Part shown: positions 46,830-57,764 of the stretch, in pieces | How positions within the stretch are numbered: position 1 is the first letter of the stretch | How the letters are laid out: each line of letters starts with the position of its first letter | Notes under the pieces: model-generated | The model's input: only the letters and a program-made list of their open reading frames with translations | Databases searched by the model: none | Told to the model about the DNA's origin: nothing | NCBI RefSeq assembly: GCF_000237925.1 | Contig: NC_031498.1 | Location: 24,934,308 to 24,998,307 of the forward strand | Source: Schistosoma mansoni | Lineage: Eukaryota > Platyhelminthes > Trematoda > Strigeidida > Schistosomatidae | Direction: 5' to 3' | Length of the DNA stretch: 64,000 nt | Program-made: the position numbers and the translations under genes

Positions 46830-48090
46830 AAAATTGCTATTTATAAACCATTGGATTGTTAAGCACACTGATCTGTGACTATAGTAATGAAATGGTTATG
46901 GATAAACCCCTAAATAGAGTTGAATTTATTGTAGTCCGTTGATGTGAAAAGTCGATTCGAAATAATATTGTCCTATCATTCTGATTTGCGATTGCAGTAT
47001 ATTATCCTACTGGCTTACAGGAGCAAAAGTGGAAACCGCATCAACTTTGACAGATGTATTAGTAGAATCTGCTCCGGAGTGGTTTTGATTTTGTGGAGAA
47101 ATTTGTTATAAGTTATTTATGCGTTTAAAATTTTATTTTTGTGGTGTTGATAAAATTGTGGCAATCGGAGAGACCGTAATACCTAGAAGAATATATGCTG
47201 TTGGAAGGAATAAGGGTGTACACTGTATAAGTTATTATTTTTTTCCATCGTAGGTTTTTAGGATATACGATAAGCATCTTGGGAAATAGTGTTTTGAGAG
47301 GGTTAGTGACGGGAAGTCTGTCAAACACCTGATAATTTGGAAATAAGTTCAACCAAGAACTACGATAAACATAAATTCCTGGCAAACATGTCACTCCTTT
47401 AAAAACTATGGTTTTAACCAGGAAATTTCGGGACACATAATTAGTATCGTTGATCGCCTTACTGGGGTACATACGAAAGATATTGAAGCTGTGTGGCGCA
47501 AGTTAGGAAACTATTTAATACCACATGAAGATTCCCAAGAAATTATCCTACGGCATTGGTACGTCCATGATCTATCTAACGAATAATTTACAGGAGAGAA
47601 CATGTTCCGATATAGGTTAAGGTCTTGACACGATAGGCTAACTGGCCTAACCTCGAGGCTAGGAATGCGTGAGTCCGAATCAAAACTTACGACTTTGGGA
47701 AGAGAGAAGAAAACTATTCAGTCACCTGATTAGTCGACAAGCGAGAGAGAAAGAAGGCGAGTCACCTGGTTCACTACTCGATTTACTCCTGATCCTTAAT
47801 TCAGATTAGTGTAAAAAGATACATGGATAAATAGATGGCTAACATGACTACAATAAGAAAGACATAATTATGTTCGAACTGGACATTAAGGTAGAGAAAT
47901 AGGGTATCAAATGTTATGTTTAAATTACAGTAGCTTTGGAACAGAAAAGAGTATGGCAGTGAATCATACACCAAACGAAAGCTTATGGTTTATAGAATAA
48001 ACCAGGGACAAAACCAGATGTTAGTGTTTCACAGACTTTGAATAAAGTGAAACAATGTTCTCAAAATAGCTTTCGTTATTCATTGTTTCT
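46830..48090 (+). mobile_element. Merlin-type DNA transposon relic
   Basis: Translations in order resemble an IS1016/Merlin DDE transposase. Near 47020: AKVETASTLTDVLVESAPEW and FCGEICYK, like the family's helix and CREVC block. Near 47140: IGETVIPRRIYAVGRNKG. Near 47400-47560: FKNYGFNQE, then IVDRLTGVHTKDIEAVWRKL, matching the family's FVDP-TG-HT-IE-W end. At least three frame changes or stops split the ORF. The 3' non-coding part (47630-48075) recurs at 35800-36260. Terminal inverted repeats were not identified. Confidence 0.7.
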
Positions 48091-49409
48091 CTGTTCACAT
48101 CATGCGGATTAACATAGTTATCGGATGCCTTTTAAAATCGAAACACGGGATTGGGCAACCAATTTTGAATTTATTAGCCATTTGAAAATAGAATACGATT
48201 TTCAAGTCCTCCCACTTAGTATCATAAATTCTTTTTGATTTGCCGTTTTCTGAATGATTAAGAAGGATTGAAAACTTCAGATTCCTCCCAGGGTTTTCTC
48301 AGGTTCGGTTTATAGTCAAATCGCAACTGTATTGAGATCGTAATATTCGAAGTGTTCATATTTTGTTTATATCGCAAATCAATATCAACTTTATATATCT
48401 ATGCTCTAAGTATCAGCGCTGGACTAGATATTGGGGAATATATTTAATAACATGCAGTTTTAGTAGATTGGTTCTAATTTACATAGCCTTTTAACGGCTG
48501 GGAAAAACCCCACCAATTAGCCTATTAAGTGGTTGGATGCAGAAGACCTGTATTAGTCCGTTTCTAGTATGGTTCTGTGAACACGTAATCCTCTCTTGAA
48601 TAGGTCAAATCTGGACGCTATTTCTTTCGGAGGTAAGTTCCGGGGGCAGATCACTCGATGGTAGATTCTGTATACTGTGGGGATCCTGTTCGTTCTTGTT
48701 TTTAGAACTTGGCTATTATATCCTATGTTTTATACCAATTTAGTTACATGAAAGACGGGGGATGTATGAGGTCCAAAATAAGTTCATAGTATCCTATAGT
48801 GATAATAATCAAATCCCGAGGTAAGACAGTATAGAGTCAGGCAAGCTAAACATCCCAAGAGTGATTTAATGTCGAATGTCACGAAACCAAGATTTTTAGC
48901 AAAGCTGTTATCATACGCCTACGTGATTTGTTCTAACCTCTGAAAAGAAATTACCCAAATCTTTCTATCCATCCTATCACACACATATTATTCCTTGCCA
49001 ATGCACACGTGTAACCTTGATATTTTATATGGGTGTACGGTAGTGCGTACAAATGTATTTCTTTCCTGATTACAAAGTCATCTATTACTCACTGAGTTGG
49101 TTATTTCCGTCACTCCAGTTCACGTGTATTTCTTCTCGTTCTTCTGCATTATCGAATGTCTGAAAAACACATTTCTCAAACACCTTCGCATTTGACTTCT
49201 TATATCTACGTTGTTATTAACAGAATGTAGATAAAGTATCTAGGATATACATCTCGATAACATATCATTTGATCATATAGCGTTAGATCACGAGTCATTA
49301 AATGTTAACGTTTTTATGCCAATTTCCTCCAATCTTCTAATAACAAATAAAACTTTCTACCTAAATTAGCATTTCAACAATCTCATAAAGAATGATTATA
49401 TTATCCGTC
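48091..49409. other. Intergenic stretch, nothing recognised
   Basis: About 1.3 kb between the Merlin relic and a LINE fragment. No gene, convincing repeat or RNA was recognised. Confidence 0.4.
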
Positions 49410-50230
49410 AATTGAAATAGATCCTGGTGCATATGTACATTGGTTAAAGTTCCCACGTCATATCAGAACATACAGGTGAAGCTTCCAAGGTGAATATCAG
49501 AGCAATAGTAGTGATAGGAAAAGTACCTCAATCATACAGATTATGATTTACGAATGGATTTATTCTCAGAAAAAAGGTATGGAATAATTTATAAACTTAC
49601 AACCTGAAGAGAAACAAGAAAAAAAGCATCTTCACCTTCTTGCTCGATTTTAGGTTACATCACCTAACGTCTCCAATCACTAGTCGCACTGATATCAGTC
49701 AGGTGATATCTGCACTTAAACAAATCAGTTCAGTAGTCAATAATTCCATGAATAGACGAGATGTTATGATTTAGATACATCTGGCTTTGCTTAAATAAAC
49801 TCCAGCTAACATTGCACATCGACGTAAACGGTGGTCGAGCGTTCGAAACATATATTCGAGACAACTCAGTTGACGAAAATCCACTCTATTTTAAAGACCT
49901 TATTCATAAAGCTAAACAGAACAAACTGATACTCAGTATAATTCTCCATTCGTTGTCATCTGGACATCTTAATAATGAGACAGGTAACGCATGTTAGGAA
50001 AACCCATGCGAAACTCCACCAGAAACCAGCCCAGAAGGGATAGTAAGGCTTCCAAGATGAAAGAAGTGATCGACGTAACTAGCTCTCCATTCCTTATTAC
50101 TAATCCAAGTGTTGGCTAACGCTAGTCTTAAAGAATACTTCGCATTTATGGAGGAGAAACCCATCCTAGACATGGTTATATTATTCAGGGCCATCGAAAG
50201 ACATTGCATTGTCAGAGTCTTCATCAAATA
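49410..50230 (-). mobile_element. LINE relic, CTGA-tailed family, old
   Basis: The plus strand begins with the inverted 3' UTR (GATCCTGGTGCATATGTACA, TTGGTTAAAGTTCCCACG). Further right the minus strand encodes VDHFFHLGSLTIPSGLVSGG, matching the LINE's YLGSLTSPNGLVSEE. Strongly decayed. Confidence 0.55.
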
Positions 50231-50334
50231 GAAAGACTTGCCGATTGAGAGGTAGATGTAAAGCTTTCTAAATATGAAATGGAATTATACCGCCAAATCG
50301 TTCCTAAAGCGAGAAGCGAATTTTCGACTGTACT

Positions 50335-50773
50335 ATTTATTTAAACACATAAATATTGGTACAAGAAGACACCGAATATATATGCGCCCAAACCGAAGCA
50401 GATGGTTTTCTTAGGAAGCCACATCCTGAGCCTTTGACCTGAAAGTCTAATACAAAAGGTAGTGGAGCAGCGTCACGAGATACAGTCCCATGGTAGCCAG
50501 CGACCAATAACTGGTTCATACGCCATTCGTTCCCACAGAATCGTGGAGCCCAAGTGTACCACTGATTTGGAATCAGGGTTTTCCAACTCCCCTAGGTTGA
50601 TCTCTTGTATCAACCAACCCGGTCAAAGCGCCAAACACTCGCTTTTCGTCCTCTCAATTTCGTGGAAACACTGTCGTGAGAAGGCAATGATCAGGAATTC
50701 CGTGGAATTGCATGTATACGCGTGGTCGTGTGAGAGCTGACTCTCCCCACTCTCGGCCGTACTAGGACATTTT
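50335..50773 (-). repeat. 520-bp retroposon family, near full-length
   Basis: Begins TTATTTAAACACATAAATAT and ends CGTACTAGGACATTTT, with a small deletion between CGAATATATATGCGCC and CAAACCGAAGCAG. Confidence 0.85.
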
Positions 50774-51019
50774 CAACTGAGCAGTCGGTTGACTCTGGTT
50801 ATGTTTCCGTAAATGAACAATTAAATGATGATAGTAGTAGTCAACATTCGTTGTATGAGTAGTGGATATTGTCACTGTTTGCATCACTACTTTACCAATA
50901 TTACTACAGAAAAAAATACGGCATCGTTTTTGATGAATTAAGTAGTGTGACAGGGTAAGAACTAAATCTGATAGTTAGCTTAGATTGGCTCATGAATACA
51001 ACTATTAAAATAACAACAT

Positions 51020-51506
51020 GCCCCCAAATGCCTTGGTACGGCCGATGCTCTAATATACAATTTCTTTTTTATCATAGAAAGGATTTAAACTATTCGTGTT
51101 CAGATTGTCCTACTTACTACCTTCTCGTGGCATTACTGTTGTTCACGAAATTGAGAGGACGAAAAACGAATGTCCGACGCTTTAACCGGGTTGGTGGACA
51201 CAGCGCGTCCACCTAGAGGAGTTGAAAAACCCTGATTCCAAACCAATGGTGCACATGGGCTCCAGTATCCTGAGGGAACAAATGGTGTATGAATCAATTG
51301 TTGGTCACCGTCTACCATGAGACTGCATCTCCTCACGATGCTCCACATTCTTGTGGATCAGATCTTTAGGTCAAACGCTCGGGGGTGTGGCCCCCTTAAG
51401 AAAACCACCTGCTTCGGTCTGGGCACCCGTGCCCTCACACAAAGTGTGGCGCATATGTATCTGGTGCCCCCTTGTACCAATATTTATATGTTTAAATAAA
51501 TAAATC
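51020..51506 (+). repeat. 520-bp retroposon family, near full-length
   Basis: Starts GCCCCCAAATGCCTTGG and ends TATGTTTAAATAAATAAATC. The segment after GTACGGCCGA is replaced by about 60 bp of unrelated AT-rich sequence (51049-51105). Inverted relative to 50335-50773, about 250 bp away. Confidence 0.85.
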
Positions 51507-51936
51507 ATACACAATATGACCAGTTTATATGAAAATAAATATACAAGTCATTTCATCACTTCTGTTTATATTCATCACTTTCATTCATCATGATCAATAA
51601 TAAATTAGGCAATAAAACCGGAAAACTTTATGGATAAATAAAATATCTTGTTAAAAAATAAATTTGAAAACAGTGAAGAAACAAGGAATACTGAAATATA
51701 TCAGGATGATGAATACGTCGTTCCTTAGATATAATCATATGAATACATATATATATGTATATCTTCAATACCACATTACTTATCTCATCATGAAAAGAGA
51801 AAGAAACCCCTACCAATAAGTCTAGAATAGAAAAAAAATTCTTAAAAAACAAAAACCAAAACCAAAAAAAGAGGAAAGAAAAAAAACTAACATCAAATAA
51901 ACAAATGACAACAATGAATTTACCATTTCTTTTTGG

Positions 51937-54900
51937 TTAAACTCTTAACAAATATGAATGTAAATGGTGTAGTTCGTCTTTTGTCATAGAAATTTTCTCT
52001 GTATTCATAGGTTCACCATTATCTCCAATGGTAGTACTATTACCACCACCACCACCAGGAAACAATAAACGATAATGTAATGATGCAGTTTCATTATTAT
52101 TATTTGGTAAATTTAATAATTGTTTCATTTTAATTGATGGAAATGATGTAAAATCTGCTTGAATTAATGTATTTGGTATTTCTGTTTTAACTGCTTCATA
52201 TGCACGTTGTTGTAACTAGGTATATTAAGTTGGTTTTGAAGAAGAAAAAAGAAAAGCAGAATTGAAAGAAAAAAAACTCAATCAATACAGTGAACTAAGT
52301 TACGACAATTTAGAAAAAAAAGCATAACAATCCAGTGAGTAATGCTCAAGTTAGGTGACAAGTAAAGTCAAACGCGAGATTCTTAGCGCTTTTAACAGTG
52401 TATATGAGAGTGATTGCCAATACTTTGTAATTCGCATCGTGAGAGTATTTCTTCTTGAGAGAGTTAAAAATGAAACTAGATTAGTAGTGGTTGTAGCGAC
52501 GTAGAAGCGTGACTACAGAATCTAGAAGATAACAACTTGAGGCCGATCACACACAGCCCTTCTGTGAGAAGTTTGTAATATGTTAGCTCTGTGGTTCAAA
52601 AGGCCTTATGGTTCGAGACGGAAATTCGTGTGACGTGATAGTTCTAGGCCTGACCTTTTCTAACTTTGTTTTTCCACTGAGAGCAACAGCACTGAAGATG
52701 CTGGTTGCCCGATGGAAACACCTTACTGTCGTCACACCCCTCTATAATCGGCAGTACAACTCCGCTTTCTGCTCATAAGATGGCTGCTTTTAGTTTTACC
52801 ATTCCCGAAACGACCTGGATGGGATAGAAAAACTTAAAGAAACAATTGTTTCAGCTAGCTCGATAGAGTCACTACGAGGAGGAAGGTCGAGCACTACATC
52901 AAGTTAGCAGTTACGGTCTGCTGGGTGTAGGGTACTGTTGGATAGATATGGTACAATGACTGATAAGAAAAATCCTAATCGGGTATTGTCACAGATTCTC
53001 AATCACTACTCGCTACGATACGCCATGCTGGCTGGGAAATGGAAGAAAGCTGAGTAATACTACAAATAATTGTACCTTGTCGCCATTACATGTATTCATT
53101 GAGTCAGGTAATGTTGGGAGGTGAGAATTTACTAGTTAGGGTTGTACGTTAGAGACCTTGGATGATGTAGCTAGAAATTAGTGTTGCAGATGCGCTCAAA
53201 ATAATTTAAAATCATTGGTTTAATTTAATTGCCAATGTTCGTGATACACTGATGGATATCATAGCAATTTGAGGCTAAGAAATGCAAATTCTTGTATTTT
53301 TTTTCTTCCTCTGATACAACTACAACTATTGTTTGATAGCTGACAATTATCAGTTACCTAAATCTATTTTGAAGGAGAGTGACTCAAAATCTCAACTAAA
53401 TGGCTGAAAACAGAGTATCTTACCACCGTAAGCTACTACTCTACAATACAGTAGGAGACTAAAACATAAACGCCATTGAATGTTATCATGATATTTCAAA
53501 AGTCACTTACTTGCTATCTTTCAGAATCACAATCTATAATCATAACAAAATAATGTATACCAGTGTAACGCAGTTATTCATTTTCGTATTGGTCGCCTGA
53601 ATCTTCCCAATGATGTTTAAGCTTTATCTTCCCTTAAACTTTGAGATTAAAATTGCTTCATAACTTTTTTCCTTCCTATACTATATCCTTATATACAACC
53701 TTTCTTTTATATATTACCACCACTAAATTAACTACTATGAATCCGGTGTTGATCTTGTTGTGCTGGTGAGGTATGGCAACTTGGACCGATGCATATATGT
53801 GCCTGGTCCTACGTTGTAGCTAACTGACTGATTGGTTGATGTTTAAGACTGCAATTGATCAGCCTCTTATCGGCATACATGCATCCTGTGCGGATTGCCT
53901 CGATATCACCTTAAATCATAAGCATTATAGGCAGAGATGGGTGGTGGCTCAGGAATCCAGCTCATGTCACTAGGTTCGAGTCCCAAAGCGAACGTCAATT
54001 CTAGGATGCAGGTACGTCGAGCTGACGAGTCCCAAATAGAACGAAGTTCGCATCCTGGATTCCTCTGCTAGCCACTATCCATCTAACATAGTTATGTCCT
54101 AATTAGTGAGTTGTAACGATTGAAAATCACGAAACTAACAGAGTATGCCGTACAATAATGAAGCAAACTATAGCATAATTTATACTAAACATGTGATTCA
54201 TCCTATATGCAGGGCAAAGCTACCAAAAAAACACATGACATAGTTATGACAGTAAATTTTTGGTTTTATACTCAGAAACTGTTTTCAGTATAATGAGTAA
54301 ATGGTCACTAATATCGGACTTGCGTCCTGGATCGATTTAACTTTTATTAGTATCTTCTGGCTTAATTGACAAAAATATTATAATAAACCTAGTTTTATGT
54401 CATTTCACTGATTTAAGAAAAAAGTAGCTCATAAAGGTTTAATGGATTTCAAAGTTCAACTGTATGTTTTAACCATAAATCAGTATTTTTTGTAATGAAA
54501 ATAAATAATAGTAGCATTTTAAGTTTAACGAAATAGATTATAGTTGAAGTATATATGCCCCCAAATACCTTAGTACGGCCGAGAGTGAGGAGGGGCCACC
54601 CCCCTCTCGAAACGCTCTCACATGGCCACGCGAATATAGCCTCTGTCAGGGAAGTCCTACTCACTGCCTTCTCGTCGCATTACTGTTGTTTACGAAATTG
54701 AGAGGACGAAAAGTGAATGTTCGGAGCTTTAACCGGGTCAATAGACACGGAGGGTCCACCTAGGGGAGTTGGAAAACCCTGATTCCAAACCAATGGTGCA
54801 CATGGGCTACAGAATCCTGAAGGAAAAAATGGCGTATGAACCAGCTGTTGGTCACCGGCTACCATGGGACTGCATCTCCTCACGATGCTCCACATTCTTG

Positions 54901-55071
54901 TGGATCAGATCTTTAGGTCAAAGGCTCCGGGTGTGACCCCCTAAGAAAACCACCTGCTTCAGTTTGGGCACCTGGGCAGCCCTCACACAAACCGAATGAG
55001 ATTTGTGCGGCGCATATATATCTGGTGCCCCTTTGTACCAATATTCATGTGTTTAAATAAATAATAGTAAA

Positions 55072-55105
<34 letters not shown>

Positions 55106-57721
55106 CCTTTTCTAATTCATTTTTCAATTTGACTAATTTTACCGTTTGTCGATTAAACTGAATTGTAGCACTGGGTTGAACAACTTTAATCGGTTGTATA
55201 GTAGTAGTTGATCCATCGTCTCCAGAACCGGAAACAGGCATCTCTGAAACTTGTTTTGACAATGGTTTTGGCAAATGAACAACTTGAGGATTTGCAAGCA
55301 CAGAGAAAATTTCTTTTTGTAGTACATTTACATCATGTACAATTTGTGGTAGAACAGATTTATGTTCTTGGATAGGTGAGGATGATTTATTCTCTTTATC
55401 AGAAGTGTCATCATCTACAATAACAGGTTCTTGATGACGTGAAGGTTTTTGTAAAGTACCCAAGTTCTTAAGTTGTTCCTAGATTTTTAAAAATTAAAAA
55501 TTAGTCAGTAAAAAGTGAAAAATAAATAGCTTGAGTGTTGTTTGACTAAACAGAGGTTAGATGAGCTATGTTATCAACAGGAAAACGTAATTGAAGAAAT
55601 GAAAATGATTTCTGAGTAATCCATAATTTCATTCACTGACCAAGTATCAGCTTATGAAATCTACTTTTCGAACTACATAATTTACATGACACGATGTAGC
55701 TTTCCAGGCCGATTTAAGTAAAACAGGTTTCAAACATGTGGTTTACCGGTTGAAAGCCATTTAGTTCAATCAAAATTTCTTGAAACTTTTTTGATTTCAA
55801 GCTTGAAACCTCCAATTCATATTAAGAGACATTCACCTGAACTTGTAACACGAATCCTAGATCAACCTCCACAAGCCACACATCAGTTTTATGAGAACTA
55901 CTGACTTCTTCAGTCACAGTACACAAGCGCTTCAGGTGTTGGATAGTTACGAATGAAATAGTGTGATATGTTCAATTTGAAGAGGGAAAATGAATTAACA
56001 TGTATTTTGTGTTAAGAAAATGGTTCCAATAGGAGAAAAGAACAAAAACTTGGTTTGCACCAGTGTTGCCATAGAAGGATTTCATATCATTTCGTCAGGG
56101 GAGGTGATATGGTGCTATAACATTAGGACTAACAGTTTTAATTGATAAGGTAATGAGCGACCTACAAGCTAATTTTCTCCGATCGCCTATGGCATTTTAC
56201 AATGTTCATTTGGTGTTCTCATTCTGTATATAAGTATGTTATTTGGGGGCCTAAGTCAACAAAATAATCTCGTGAGTAACTGTCAGTCCGCCTCATGTCG
56301 TATTATCACGTTTATTTTATTAATTAATTCTAACAACCAAATCTGTCTCATCAAATCATCGGTCTGGTAATGCATGGATATAAACTTATGAGTGCACGAA
56401 ATATATACCAAGAAACTAAGGATGAAATAATCAAATGAGTACTTTTACAAGAAATAAAAAAGGCAAACATTTATAAAATTCACTTCCTACCACCCATTTC
56501 CATACGAAACTTGTCACTCATATATAATGATAGAAATTTTCCTGAAACTGGGACGAATGTATGTGTTTGGCGGATCAATAAGCATTAAGGTTAATCTTCG
56601 CAAGCCGAAACGTGTCGTTGATTGAGATTTACGTTGTTAATCTGTGGACTAACTAAAGCAGTAAATATTCGGATTCTAATTGGTGAATCTTTTGTGATTG
56701 ATTAAGAAACGTGCAGGGAAACCACTCCGAAGGTCAAAGAGGCACCCTTCCCTGGATTATTTTTTTAGATTTCTCAAACGAAAGCATACTTTCATTGTGT
56801 AGGAAACCTTGAATCGACAACTGTTTAAACACCTCTAACAGTATTTGAGATCATCTTGACTTATAACTAGACATGGCACATGACATATAACATGTACCTC
56901 CTAATCAATAATTAAAGAGAACTTACAAGCATTTTCTCACCACGAAGTCTGGATACTTCAGAAGATAAACGTCGAATAGCTTCACGGAGAGCTTCAATCT
57001 ACAACAAGTAAGAAATGATGACTTTTAAATACTGATATCTTAGTAATGAGAAATATTAATTAAATGTGGAGACTTAACTGATCCTTTTCCCTTTAAACTT
57101 TTAATGTGACGCGAGTAATGAAGACATGATGAACGATGAAAATTATTTTTTGAGACTATGTTATACCTAATTTGTCATCTGTAAATTACTAACATTTAAC
57201 TATGTCCCTGACTTATTCCATAATACGCTTTTGATGAATCCTTTTGTTCCAAAACTAATGTAACTTAAACGTGATCCTTATATTTTAATACCTTACATTT
57301 GTGTAATGGTATTTTCTCGTTTAATGTGCTTTGTGGTCTAGTTATTGAAAATATTCATTCGTGTATCCTGATAAAAGTATAATATACTGATAACTTTGGG
57401 CGAATTATGATCCGCCAATCAGGAAACTTTGCAAAGTCAGAAAATAATCAACAGCAAAATGCAACATTATAACAGTGAAATAACGGATTTGATCTGAACA
57501 GTTAACTCTCATATGTCAAATTATTCATTGTAGAAAAGCAGAAAATTTAAGTTTACACATTAGGAGTCAGGATAGTATTCACTGAATAAGGATTATCACC
57601 CCATAGAGTTTCCATTACCACATGACATTAGTTATAATGTAAAAAGGATAGGGCTAGGTATAAAGAGTAAGGTTGGAGTTTTGAGTTCGGTTTACAAATT
57701 AGACTTGAGGTTTTCTTCACA

Positions 57722-57764
<43 letters not shown>

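Noticed and set aside
47125-47472. Minus-strand open frame of 115 codons
   Set aside because: It is a shadow of the plus-strand Merlin transposase relic, whose motifs are recognisable.
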